Source: Chlorobiaceae bacterium
GTDB lineage: Bacteria; Bacteroidota; Chlorobiia; Chlorobiales; Chlorobiaceae
Length of the DNA: 64,000 bases
Reading direction: 5' to 3'
Assembly: GCA_013334565.1 (NCBI GenBank)
Contig: JAAXXI010000004.1
Span: 24,796-88,795, forward strand
Shown here: one piece after another, positions 21,176 through 31,582 of the stretch
How the letters are laid out: each line of letters opens with the position of its first letter
How positions within the stretch are numbered: the stretch's first letter is position 1
The notes under the pieces: generated by a model
The model's input: the letters and a program-made list of their open reading frames with translations, nothing else
Told to the model about the DNA's origin: nothing
The model's database searches: none
Program-made: the position numbers and the translations under genes

Positions 21176-21439
21176 ATGCTGCAAACAGGTGAAAATCTTA
21201 ACCAGTTATTGTATATGGGTAAACGTCAGATCATTTTTCGCCAGGACAAGATCGGCAACAATCAGGAACTGCTGAACCGGGAAGTGAACCTGGTGACCAC
21301 CGAGAACAGGGTGTGGCACGGCAGGGTGATCGCAGTAAGTGAAGGGGATATAAGGCTCAGGGACGACCGATCCGGCAAGCATAAATTTGCCGTTTCAGAG
21401 ATCGACCGGATTTTTCTCGACGTCAAAACAGATTATTAA
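21176..21439 (+). CDS. Small conserved-looking protein preceding tpiA, function unknown
   Basis: An ATG at 21176 with GGGAA just upstream gives 87 residues; a TTG at 21167 and an ATG at 21215 are alternatives. The body (about 30-85) reads as a small beta-rich domain: VNLVTTENRVWHGRVIAVSEGDIRLRDDRSGKHKFAVSEIDRIFLDV. This resembles an LSm/SH3-like barrel in which a modification or ligand is 'described' by alternating strands. It ends 3 bases before tpiA, so the two are co-transcribed. No function can be assigned. Confidence 0.65.
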   Translation: MLQTGENLNQLLYMGKRQIIFRQDKIGNNQELLNREVNLVTTENRVWHGRVIAVSEGDIRLRDDRSGKHKFAVSEIDRIFLDVKTDY

Positions 21440-21442
21440 GTC

Positions 21443-22195
21443 ATGCGTACAAAAATAGTTGTCGGCAACTGGAAAATGAACAACACCATTGCCGAATCGA
21501 CAAAACTGGCGAGCGAACTGCTTGCACAACTTGGCGAAGGTTTTTCTGGCTGCGAGGTAGGAATCGCGCCGACTTTTCCTGCATTGCAGCCTGTCGGCGC
21601 ACTTCTCGAAAACGGCCCGGTGCATCTTGTGGCGCAGAACTGCCATTACGAAAACGACGGAGCCTATACCGGTGAAGTATCGGCAAGGATGCTCAAGGCT
21701 GTCGGGTGCGCCTATGTCATCATCGGTCACTCCGAACGCCGCCAGTATTTCGGCGAAACCAACGCCACAGTGAACCTCAGGGTGAAGAAAGCGCTGAGTG
21801 AAGGCTTGAAAGTGATCATGTGCGTTGGCGAAACGCTCGAAGAGCGCGAAGCCGGGGTTACCGGAGCCGTCGTGTCCTCCCAGGTCAGGGAAGGGCTCGA
21901 GGGGATCGACGATATCAGCGATCTGGTCATCGCCTATGAACCGGTCTGGGCCATCGGCACCGGCAAGACCGCCTCATCCGCGCAGGCCGAGGAAGTACAC
22001 GACCTGATCCGCACCGTCCTTGTAAAACTGTATGGAGAATCCGTCGCTTCCGCTATCCGTATCCAGTACGGGGGAAGCGTGAAACCCTCCAATGCCGTCG
22101 AACTTTTTGCCATGCCGAACATCGACGGTGGCCTTATCGGCGGGGCCAGCCTCAACGCTGCCGACTTCGCGGCTATTGTCAATGCCGCCAGGTGA
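21443..22195 (+). CDS. tpiA: Triosephosphate isomerase
   Basis: A full-length 250-residue TIM barrel interconverting dihydroxyacetone phosphate and glyceraldehyde-3-phosphate. Catalytic residues are all present: Lys11 in GNWKMN, His96 in IGHSERR and Glu166 in [12 protein letters not shown], with the phosphate-binding QYGGSVKP and GGLIGGASL near the C-terminus. The start is ATG 21443, directly after the small upstream gene. In a CO2-fixing phototroph it serves gluconeogenesis and glycolysis. Confidence 0.98.
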   Translation: MRTKIVVGNWKMNNTIAESTKLASELLAQLGEGFSGCEVGIAPTFPALQPVGALLENGPVHLVAQNCHYENDGAYTGEVSARMLKAVGCAYVIIGHSERRQYFGETNATVNLRVKKALSEGLKVIMCVGETLEEREAGVTGAVVSSQVREGLEGIDDISDLVIAYEPVWAIGTGKTASSAQAEEVHDLIRTVLVKLYGESVASAIRIQYGGSVKPSNAVELFAMPNIDGGLIGGASLNAADFAAIVNAAR

Positions 22196-24166
<1,971 letters not shown>

Positions 24167-24226
24167 TCAGAATGAGCAGGGAGCTGTAAACGGGGAAGGA
24201 TGGCTGGATACGGTGAGCTCCGGCTT

Positions 24227-24312
24227 CATCTTTTCTTGCGTCAGCATTACCTGCATCAAGTTACAAGGGTTTGATCTCAGCTGAATCCATAACGACAATC
24301 AGCACCCCCAAG
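24227..24312 (-). promoter_or_regulatory. TPP riboswitch (THI element) in the thiC leader
   Basis: Read on the minus strand, about 85-170 bases upstream of the thiC start. The conserved elements occur in order: GGGGGTGCT at the 5' side, then GCTGAGATCAAACCC (the pyrimidine-binding CUGAGA block), then CTTGATGCAGGTAATGCTGACGC-type sequence matching the pyrophosphate-binding arm and closing stem, followed by GCAAGAAAAGAT. This order and spacing match the THI-box consensus. Binding of thiamine pyrophosphate would shut off thiC, presumably at translation or by termination before the ORF. Confidence 0.9.
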
Positions 24313-24404
24313 ATGAGAATCTCATCGGCACAATACTTAAATTCACCTTATTTTACAAATCGGTGAGATTTTCGGGCATCGGCGGTTTCAGGAGGATACA
24401 AGGA

Positions 24405-26651
24405 ATGATGAACGTTGCGGGCAGATCGGAACATGAACAGAAGGATATCGGGGCAACCACAGGCCTTCCAACGGGGGAGAGGCTGAGCGGCATTGTGGAA
24501 AAGGTGACGTTTTTCAATGCCGAAAACGGTTTTTCGGTGCTGAAGGTCAAATTCGAAGGGGAACGGGAACCGTCAGCCGTCATCGGGCATGTCGCGGCTG
24601 TCAGCGAGGGCGAGCACATCGAAGCGGTCGGCGCATGGCAGAACGACAAAACCTGGGGACGTCAGTTCAGGGCGGACCGGCTGACGGTGGTCCCTCCCGA
24701 CACGCTCGAGGGTATCCGCAGATACCTCTCTTCCGGGATGGTCAAAGGTATCGGCGCCCATTTCGCCGACGTGCTTGTCCGCGCGTTCGGCGAGGATGTT
24801 TTCACTGTCATCGAGGACCACCCGGAACGCCTGCTCGAACTGCCGGGCATCGGGCGCAAGCGCATGGACCAGGTGGTTTCCGCATGGGCCGAACAGCGCG
24901 CGGTCAGGAAGATCATGGTGTTCCTGCAGTCCCATGGCGTCGGGACGGCAAGGGCGGTAAGGATTTTCAGGGCATACGGCGAAGAAGCCATATCGGTCGT
25001 TACATCGAACCCTTACCGGCTCACCCTCGATATTCCCGGCATCGGTTTCAGGACCGCCGACCAGATAGCGCGCAATCTCGGGGTGCCGACTGACTCTCCG
25101 ATGCGGGCTCGCGCCGCGATCGGGCACGTGCTGCTCGAGCTTTCGTCTGCGGGACACTGCCGCATACCCGAAAAAATGCTTGTCGAATCCTGCGGCACCC
25201 TGCTCGATATCCCGGCACCCGTGATCGGGGATGCTCTTAAACAGGAGCTTTCCATCGGTAACGTCATATCGGTCGGTGAGGCTGAGGAGCGCTGCTACTA
25301 CCTGAACGAACTCTACCGGGCCGAGAAGGGCATTGCGGCACATCTCCGGCGTCTCATGCGGGGAAAGCTGCCGTGGAGGAGCACCGATACGATGACCTCC
25401 ATTACGATGGCCGAACGGCACTCGGGCATAGAGCTGTCGGAGTCGCAGCGCAATGCCGTCGCACTGGCGCTGGACAGCAAGCTGCTGGTGATCACCGGAG
25501 GTCCGGGGGTCGGCAAGACGACGATTATCAATACCTTCCTTGCCATTCTCGGTTCGGGCAGGCTTGAAGTTATGCTTTGCGCTCCCACCGGCAGGGCGGC
25601 CAAGCGCCTTGCCGAAGCGACGGGCAGGGAGGCGAAGACCATCCACAGGCTGCTCGAGTTCGATCCCCACCTTCGTGATTTCAAGAGGGGGCCTTCCAAC
25701 CCGCTCCATGCAGACCTGGTTGTCGTGGACGAGTCTTCGATGATCGACGTGGTGCTGATGAACCGGCTTCTCGGAGCTGTTCCCGATCATGCCGCTGTCG
25801 TGTTTGCCGGGGATGTGGACCAGCTTCCCCCTGTCGGTCCCGGTTTCGTGCTTGCCGACATGATCCGCTCCGGTGCCGTCCCTGTCGTACGGCTGACTGA
25901 AATATTCCGCCAGGCGCAGTCGTCGATGATTATCGTCAACGCGCACCGCATCAACCATGGAGAACAGCCCGCACAATCCCCCGGTCCGGGGCTTTCCGAT
26001 TTCTACATCGTCGAAACCAATGCAGCCGCCGATATCCGGCGCAGGCTCCTGCAGGTCATCTGCCAGAGGATTCCCGCCCGTTTCGGCCTCGATCCCCTGC
26101 GGGACATCCAGGTTCTTTCTCCCATGAACAAAGGCGTGCTCGGCACGAAAGCCCTCAACGAGCTCCTGCAGGAAACGCTGAACCCCGGGAACCGCAAAAA
26201 GCTTGTCCGGTTCGGTACTTCGTTCGCCGAGGGCGACAAGGTGATCCAGCTGGTGAACAATTACGACAGGGAGGTGTTCAACGGCGATATCGGGCGCATC
26301 GTTTCCGTCGATGAAGAAGAGGGATCGATGACTGTACGCTACGACGACCGGGAGGCGGTGTATGAGGCCGCCGATCTCGACGAGATCACGCTTGCCTATG
26401 CCATCACCATCCACAAGAGCCAGGGCTCGGAATATCCTGCCGTCGTCATTCCCCTTGCCATGCAGCACTACACCCTGCTTGAAAGGAACCTCATCTACAC
26501 GGCTGTCACCAGGGCGAAAAAACTCGTGATGATCATCGGCGATCCCAGGGCCCTTGCCATGGCCATCGCCGAAAAACGCGCCTCCGGAAGGCTTACGGGG
26601 CTAGCGCAACTGATTGCCGAAGAGAACACTGACGGCTTCCGGCAAGGTTGA
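24405..26651 (+). CDS. recD2: RecD2-type (RecD/TraA) 5'-3' DNA helicase
   Basis: I place the start at ATG 24405 because AGGAGG lies 9 bases upstream; a GTG at 24363 would add 14 residues. The 748-residue protein has the RecD2 layout: an N-terminal OB-like and helix-hairpin-helix region (with ELPGIGRKRMDQV and DIPGIGFRTADQIA), then SF1B helicase domains. Motif I GGPGVGKTT lies near residue 365, DESSMIDV is motif II, and AITIHKSQGSEYP the SH3-adjacent motif. These helicases act in DNA repair and recombination without RecB or RecC, and neither gene is adjacent. Confidence 0.93.
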   Translation: MMNVAGRSEHEQKDIGATTGLPTGERLSGIVEKVTFFNAENGFSVLKVKFEGEREPSAVIGHVAAVSEGEHIEAVGAWQNDKTWGRQFRADRLTVVPPDTLEGIRRYLSSGMVKGIGAHFADVLVRAFGEDVFTVIEDHPERLLELPGIGRKRMDQVVSAWAEQRAVRKIMVFLQSHGVGTARAVRIFRAYGEEAISVVTSNPYRLTLDIPGIGFRTADQIARNLGVPTDSPMRARAAIGHVLLELSSAGHCRIPEKMLVESCGTLLDIPAPVIGDALKQELSIGNVISVGEAEERCYYLNELYRAEKGIAAHLRRLMRGKLPWRSTDTMTSITMAERHSGIELSESQRNAVALALDSKLLVITGGPGVGKTTIINTFLAILGSGRLEVMLCAPTGRAAKRLAEATGREAKTIHRLLEFDPHLRDFKRGPSNPLHADLVVVDESSMIDVVLMNRLLGAVPDHAAVVFAGDVDQLPPVGPGFVLADMIRSGAVPVVRLTEIFRQAQSSMIIVNAHRINHGEQPAQSPGPGLSDFYIVETNAAADIRRRLLQVICQRIPARFGLDPLRDIQVLSPMNKGVLGTKALNELLQETLNPGNRKKLVRFGTSFAEGDKVIQLVNNYDREVFNGDIGRIVSVDEEEGSMTVRYDDREAVYEAADLDEITLAYAITIHKSQGSEYPAVVIPLAMQHYTLLERNLIYTAVTRAKKLVMIIGDPRALAMAIAEKRASGRLTGLAQLIAEENTDGFRQG

Positions 26652-26742
26652 ACCGGTTTTTTAGTTATATTGCGTCCCTTGAGTTCCTGCATGGTTTTTT
26701 CCCTGCGGTACGCGGTATTTGCCAAACCATCACTCCCTTGCA

Positions 26743-28104
26743 ATGAACAAGATTGTGAAAACGCTCAACCTGATCCGCCTTTGCATGTTCCAGATGGGGT
26801 TCGGCCTCATGCTCGGTTTTGTCCAGGATATTCTGAACCGGGTCATGATCAAGGAACTCCTGCTTCCGGCGACGATAGCGCTGGGCCTGATCAGCCTCAA
26901 GGAACTGATGGCCATTTTCGGCGTCAAGGTCTGGGCGGGGAATCTCTCGGACCGCAAGAGCGTATTGGGTTACCGCAGGACACCCTACATCTTTCTCGGA
27001 CTTGTCAGCTGTGTCGTCTCATTCATGCTTTCACCTGCTGCAGCCTACGAAGTGAAGGTCGGGGGAACGGAGTTTTCGCATATGCTGCCCGCCCTCTTTA
27101 CCGATATCGGCCTCTGGAAACTCAGCATCATTTTCCTGATCTTCGGTTTCGGGTTGCAGGTGGCCACGACCGCATATTACGCACTCATCGCCGACATCGT
27201 TCCCGAAGAGCACATCGGCAAGATCACCGGGGCAAGCTGGACCCTCATGGTGCTGACTGCCATCATCTCCAACTGGAACATCGGCAACTACCTCAAGGTC
27301 TTCACTCCGGAACGCCTTACCCAGGTCGCGGAATTCGGCGGGCTCCTCACGCTCTTTTTCGGGGTTTTCGCGGTGATCGGCATTGAAAAGCGGAATGCGG
27401 AAACAGGTCCGGGCAAGGAAAAACACAGCATCACGTTCGCGCAGTCGGTCCGCCTGCTTTCATCTTCTCCGAAGACCCTGCAGTTCGCGCTCTATATTTT
27501 CATCTCGATTTTCGCGCTTTTTGCCAACGAGGTCGTCATGGACCCCTTCGGCGCAGAAGTGTTCGGTATGCCGGTTTCGGTCACCACGAAGCTTTTCAAG
27601 CCGACCATGGGCGGAACGCAGCTCGTATTCATGCTGCTTACCGGTTTCCTGCTCTCCAAAATAGGGTACAAGAGGGGAGCGTATTTCGGCAATACCTTCA
27701 GCTCCATCGGTTTTGCGATCATCATGGTCGCCGGTTTCACCCTCAACATGGACCTTCTGCGCGCCGGCCTTGTCGTCACAGGCATGGGGCTGGGCGCGGC
27801 CAGCGTTTCGAACCTCTCGATGATGATGAACATGACCGCCGGCCGCAGCGGCATCTATATCGGCCTCTGGGGCACGGCCCAGAGCCTCGCCATCTTTATC
27901 GGCCATTCCGGGGCCGGTATCGTCCGCGACCTGGTTTATATTTTCTCGGGCAACCACATGCTGGCCTATGCCGCGATTTTCATCGTGGAAATCATCGCAT
28001 TCACCGCTTCGAGCTTCGTATTGCCGTATGTTTCAAAGGAAGCTTTCGAAGAGGAAAGCCATGCGAAGATGTCCGAGTTTGCAGAAGCCGCTAAAGTACA
28101 CTGA
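26743..28104 (+). CDS. PucC/Bch2-family major facilitator, pigment-complex assembly
   Basis: From ATG 26743 the 453-residue protein has about twelve membrane segments and blocks typical of the PUCC/BCH2 group: FQMGFGLMLGFVQDILNRVMI at the start, VKVWAGNLSDR, GYRRTPYIFLG and VMDPFGAEVFGM. In purple and green phototrophs these proteins are needed for bacteriochlorophyll delivery or light-harvesting complex assembly. This is the most direct sign that the organism is a phototroph. It lies 91 bases after recD2 on the same strand. Confidence 0.88.
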   Translation: MNKIVKTLNLIRLCMFQMGFGLMLGFVQDILNRVMIKELLLPATIALGLISLKELMAIFGVKVWAGNLSDRKSVLGYRRTPYIFLGLVSCVVSFMLSPAAAYEVKVGGTEFSHMLPALFTDIGLWKLSIIFLIFGFGLQVATTAYYALIADIVPEEHIGKITGASWTLMVLTAIISNWNIGNYLKVFTPERLTQVAEFGGLLTLFFGVFAVIGIEKRNAETGPGKEKHSITFAQSVRLLSSSPKTLQFALYIFISIFALFANEVVMDPFGAEVFGMPVSVTTKLFKPTMGGTQLVFMLLTGFLLSKIGYKRGAYFGNTFSSIGFAIIMVAGFTLNMDLLRAGLVVTGMGLGAASVSNLSMMMNMTAGRSGIYIGLWGTAQSLAIFIGHSGAGIVRDLVYIFSGNHMLAYAAIFIVEIIAFTASSFVLPYVSKEAFEEESHAKMSEFAEAAKVH

Positions 28105-28123
28105 TTGAGAAGGGAGGATGGCA

Positions 28124-29071
28124 ATGAAACATGTGTTCGGACCGGTATCGTCAAAACGCCTCGGCCAGTCTCTCGGGGTCGATCTCTTGCCGCCCAAGAG
28201 CTGCACCTGGAACTGTATTTACTGCCAGCTGGGCAAGACCCGCAAGCTCTTTACCGAGAGACAGGAATTTTTCCCGAAGGAGGAAATCCTCGATGAAATC
28301 CGCAGGGCAATCGAGGAGACGGGGGCTATAGACTGGATAACCTTTGTAGGCTCCGGCGAGACCATGCTCTACAAGGGGATCGGCTGGCTGGTTTCGGAAG
28401 TGAAAAAACTGACATCCATTCCGGTTGCCGTGATTACCAACGGTTCCCTGTTTTATCTCCCTGAAGTCCGAAGGGAAGTGCTCGAAGCCGATGCAATCAT
28501 GCCTTCGCTCAACGCCGGCTCTGAAGCACTGCACGATCGTATAGGGAGGCCTGCCCACGGCCTCGGTTTCCGCCGGCATGTCGAAGGGCTTGCCGCGCTC
28601 AGGAAGGAATACCGGGGCAAACTGTGGATCGAGGTCATGCTGCTCGGGGGGATCAACGATTCTGACGAAGCGCTCACTGACATAGCCACGGCCCTCAGTG
28701 AGATCGCTCCCGACATGGTCCATATCGTCCTGCCGACAAGGCCGGCTCCGGACCAGGTGGTGCACCTTCCGGCCGAGGAGCGCATCAACCGCGCGATTGC
28801 TGTTTTTTCGGAGGTTGCCCCGGTGGTGCATCCCTCAAAAGGCGTTATGGACCTTTCGTCGGCAACGGACCTTCTCCAGGCCGTCACGGCGATTGTCTCC
28901 CGCCATCCTGTCCAGCAGCGTGAACTGCAGAAAGCGGTCGACAACTGTTTTTCCGGCGACCGCCAGAAAGCTTCCGATGCGATGAACGATCTGCTCGAGT
29001 CAGGCAGGTTCGCCATCGTCGATCATCATGGAGAGCCCTACTGGGTCATGAAAAGCGAAAAAGAAGGATAG
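28124..29071 (+). CDS. Radical SAM protein (COG0731-like Fe-S oxidoreductase)
   Basis: The start is ATG 28124, 6 bases after GGGAGG; the earlier ATG 28118 touches the ribosome site. The 315-residue protein has a radical SAM core with CTWNCIYC (Cys27, Cys31, Cys34 ligate the 4Fe-4S cluster), the SAM-binding GSGETML and an ITNGSL strand. The N-terminus VFGPVSSKRLGQSLGVDLLP and the C-terminal extension match a conserved bacterial/archaeal group distantly related to TYW1; the reaction is unknown. It follows the PucC-like gene by 19 bases, and a strong hairpin ends the unit. Confidence 0.85.
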   Translation: MKHVFGPVSSKRLGQSLGVDLLPPKSCTWNCIYCQLGKTRKLFTERQEFFPKEEILDEIRRAIEETGAIDWITFVGSGETMLYKGIGWLVSEVKKLTSIPVAVITNGSLFYLPEVRREVLEADAIMPSLNAGSEALHDRIGRPAHGLGFRRHVEGLAALRKEYRGKLWIEVMLLGGINDSDEALTDIATALSEIAPDMVHIVLPTRPAPDQVVHLPAEERINRAIAVFSEVAPVVHPSKGVMDLSSATDLLQAVTAIVSRHPVQQRELQKAVDNCFSGDRQKASDAMNDLLESGRFAIVDHHGEPYWVMKSEKEG

Positions 29072-29111
29072 AAAAGGAAAGGGAGCCCGGTAATGGCTCC
29101 CTTTCCTTTTC
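29071..29111. terminator. Bidirectional hairpin terminator
   Basis: A perfect 17-bp inverted repeat around a 7-base loop, A-rich on the 5' arm and T-rich on the 3' arm. It starts at the stop codon of the radical SAM gene and is placed between that gene and the convergent secreted-protein gene, serving both. Confidence 0.85.
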
Positions 29112-29168
29112 TGGAGATCAACAACACACACAAAAAACAAGATTTATCCGGGTTTCCCGAAGGCCGCA

Positions 29169-29726
29169 TCACCTCGGGCCGGGGCCTCCCGGTCCTGGAT
29201 TGCCCGGACCCGGGTTGCCATGAGGTCCCTGGTATCCCTGCGGTCCACCCGGTCCGGCAGGAGGCGGCGGTGGAGGAGGTATCGGCCCTGCATTCGGACC
29301 ATGCCCGTCATAATGGCGGCGATCCTGATCGAAGCGGCTGTCCCAGTACCTGCGGTCGTGCCTCTGGTATTCCCTGTCGCGGTACCTTCTCAGCTCTTCC
29401 CAGCGGTAGTGCCTTATCCTCGAGGGCAGCGACTCGTACCTGACGATTCCCCAGGGGCCGCGATAGTTCGATGCCCGGTACCATACGCCGTCACGGAAGA
29501 GGAAGTAGCGGTTCCCGTAGAAAATGATATCGTTCGAACCGTTGAAGGATATGTGAAAGCCTGGTTTCGAAAGGAAAATGAAGTCAGGCCTGCGGTCTAC
29601 CACGATAGTCTGGGGAGGCCTGCCATCAGGACCGTAGTGGCCATAACCTTCAGCCAGTGCATCCGTTACCGGTGAGCCGAGAAGCATTCCTGCGATACCC
29701 GTGACCATCAAGAAACTTTTTTTCAT
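29169..29726 (-). CDS. Secreted Arg/Tyr-rich protein with a Pro/Gly-rich tail
   Basis: 185 residues with a signal peptide (MKKSFLMVTGIAGMLLGSPVTDALA). The middle (about 45-95) has a compact block, DFIFLSKPGFHISFNGSNDIIFYGNRYFLFRDGVWYRA, then PWGIVRYESLPSRIRHYRWEELRRYRDREY, which is highly aromatic and basic. The last 50 residues are nearly all Pro, Gly and Gln. This architecture recurs in many secreted bacterial proteins of unknown role; an envelope or extracellular location is the only safe inference. It is convergent with the radical SAM gene. Confidence 0.75.
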   Translation of the reverse strand: MKKSFLMVTGIAGMLLGSPVTDALAEGYGHYGPDGRPPQTIVVDRRPDFIFLSKPGFHISFNGSNDIIFYGNRYFLFRDGVWYRASNYRGPWGIVRYESLPSRIRHYRWEELRRYRDREYQRHDRRYWDSRFDQDRRHYDGHGPNAGPIPPPPPPPAGPGGPQGYQGPHGNPGPGNPGPGGPGPR

Positions 29727-29974
29727 CGTTATTCACATTTACGTTTACAGAATGAGCAACATCTCTTACTCCCTTTGATATCATGATTTACAAGTGTCAT
29801 CGAGGAGTTCACAATGTATGACGATGAATTTTTTTGAATCCTGCGCTGCAGAAAAAAAATAATACCAGGGAAGGATTCTGTTCGGACGGTGCGTTATATG
29901 CGGGTTCAGCCTGGAGGTGTTTCAGCATCACGGCACTCGATGATTGCCGGCTATGAGAGGATTGTTCGGGGGTT

Positions 29975-30418
29975 TCAGGAAATGCCTGTTTCGTTACCGT
30001 CGTACTCCGCATAATTGTTGGGCGTTTCGTACCAGCGGATGTGCCTCAGCGTAATCCCTTCCGGAAGGCGGTCCCGGATTTCGTTGAACGCCCATTTTGC
30101 AAGGCATTCGGCTGTAGGCGGTTCATCGGTGATGAGCACCCGTGAATTGCGCCTGGTGATGAAATCGAGGTCTTCGTAGTCGTTTTTCCAGACCGCGAAG
30201 CCATGGTCGAGCCTGTCGTGGATATGCTGGATCATGATTTCTTTCAGGAACTTGAAGTCCATGACCATGCCTTCCTCACCGTCTCCGGAGCGGTTCACGA
30301 CTTTTCCCTCGACAGTTGCCACGACGACACCGCGATGGCCGTGGATCTGGTTGCAGAATGAGTAGCTGTTCGGCAGGGTATGGCCGTAATCGATCTCTAT
30401 TTTCCTTGATATGCGCAT
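29975..30418 (-). CDS. queD: 6-carboxy-tetrahydropterin synthase (QueD)/PTPS family
   Basis: I take ATG 30418 (MRISRKIEIDYGHTLPN) as start; the longer frame up to 30586 adds a low-quality leader. The 147-residue enzyme has the zinc histidines in DYGH and IHGHRG, the catalytic Cys in SFCNQIHGH, and DFKFLKEIM and DHGFAV downstream. QueD makes carboxytetrahydropterin in queuosine/7-deazaguanine synthesis, whereas eukaryote-like PTPS makes tetrahydrobiopterin precursor. Green sulfur bacteria make unusual pterins, so the second role is a real alternative. It stands alone. Confidence 0.88.
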   Translation of the reverse strand: MRISRKIEIDYGHTLPNSYSFCNQIHGHRGVVVATVEGKVVNRSGDGEEGMVMDFKFLKEIMIQHIHDRLDHGFAVWKNDYEDLDFITRRNSRVLITDEPPTAECLAKWAFNEIRDRLPEGITLRHIRWYETPNNYAEYDGNETGIS

Positions 30419-30769
30419 GGTTCTGGCTGAAAGGTCGGCGAAATGCCGAAAGATACATGATAAAATGAAATTTAAAGAATCTGATCCTTTTTCCGTCCAC
30501 CGGCCCAGGGTTTGTCTGTCGGAACCACTTGTTCGCATTTCTGCCGCACTGTTTCCGGTGAAACATTGCATGGTCCGGATACGCATTCACCGCGAATTTT
30601 TATAAATTCCGGAACGTCGGCAGGAGCGTAAGGTGAATTATTTACGACCGGTGGAAGGTTTACATCGTAAACGTGTCAAAGAAATGGCCCGGGCAAGGAT
30701 TTTCCTGCCGGGTTATTTTTTTCGGTTTTACAGAATCATACTGCGGAACGAGAACCGCAACAGGGAGTT
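30419..30769. other. cysE leader region with an orphan terminator-like hairpin
   Basis: About 350 bases between divergent queD and cysE. It contains a GTTTAC/GTAAAC palindrome near 30660 and, at 30688-30722, a bulged GC-rich hairpin followed by a T-run. A small frame starts at a GTG near 30633 with GGAG about 7 bases before it and runs into the cysE start, but it is only weakly supported. No other gene is visible. Confidence 0.5.
30688..30722 (+). terminator. Terminator-like hairpin upstream of cysE (attenuator?)
   Basis: CCCGGGCAAGGA and TCCTGCCGGG pair with two single-base bulges, followed by TTATTTTTTT. No plus-strand gene ends before it, so it sits in the cysE leader, about 50 bases before its start codon. 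An attenuator or the end of a short leader RNA would fit. Confidence 0.5.
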
Positions 30770-31582
30770 ATGGAAGTCGATTTAAAAAATATCTGGAAAA
30801 GAATCGTTGCGGAAACATCCAATGAGTGCGAGCGCGACCCGCAAATAAGCATATTCCTCGAGCAGCATATCCTGCGGTTCGATAATTTCGCGGATTCGCT
30901 GGCGATGCTCCTTTCCGTCAAGCTCGGATCGAAGCATTTTCCTCCACCCGTGCTGCAGGGGCTTTTTGAGGATTTTTACCACCAGTGCCCCGAAGAGGTC
31001 GAGCATGCGGCATGCGACCTGGTCGCGACCCAGCAGCGCGATCCGGCTGCCGTAAACTATTTCGAGATCATGCTGTTCCTCAAAGGGTTCCAGGCGCTTC
31101 AGGCTTACCGTCTTGCGCACTGGTTCTGGAAGAACGGCAGGAAAACCATGGCATATTTCATGCAGAACCGCATGTCGGAAGTCTTTGCGGTGGATATCCA
31201 CCCTGCGGCCGTTATCGGCAAGGGCATTCTTTTCGATCACGCCACAAGCCTTGTGATAGGAGAAACCGCCGTTGTTGAAGACAATGTTTCGATCCTGCAT
31301 GAAGTGACGCTTGGCGGCACAGGCAAGGAGACGGGCGACCGCCATCCCAAGGTGAGGAAATCCGTGCTTATCGGCGCGGGAGCGAAGATACTCGGCAATG
31401 TCGAGATCGGTGAAGGATCGAAAGTCGGGGCAGGCAGCGTGGTGCTCGACGATGTTCCGCCGCATTACACGGTTGTCGGCGTGCCCGCCCAGATTGTCGG
31501 AAAGACCGAAGTTGCGGAGCCGTCTCTCGATATGAACCAGAAAGTGGTTGCTTCCGAGGTTGACGACGACGCTCTTGCTTAA
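30770..31582 (+). CDS. cysE: Serine O-acetyltransferase
   Basis: 270 residues. It makes O-acetylserine from serine and acetyl-CoA, the entry step to cysteine. An N-terminal helical domain (about 1-130) is followed by a left-handed beta-helix with hexapeptide repeats; the active-site histidines lie in FDHATS and LHEVTLGG, and PKVRKSVLIGAGAKILGN is typical of CysE. The start at ATG 30770 has GGGAG just upstream. Its last 4 bases overlap the end of convergent aroC. The C-terminal tail is longer than in the short SATs and may control assembly with CysK. Confidence 0.95.
   Translation: MEVDLKNIWKRIVAETSNECERDPQISIFLEQHILRFDNFADSLAMLLSVKLGSKHFPPPVLQGLFEDFYHQCPEEVEHAACDLVATQQRDPAAVNYFEIMLFLKGFQALQAYRLAHWFWKNGRKTMAYFMQNRMSEVFAVDIHPAAVIGKGILFDHATSLVIGETAVVEDNVSILHEVTLGGTGKETGDRHPKVRKSVLIGAGAKILGNVEIGEGSKVGAGSVVLDDVPPHYTVVGVPAQIVGKTEVAEPSLDMNQKVVASEVDDDALA

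Noticed and set aside
24573-26468. 631-codon open frame on the minus strand opposite recD2
   Set aside because: Helicase motifs are on the plus strand; the minus-strand peptide is His/Arg/Asp-rich with no domain.
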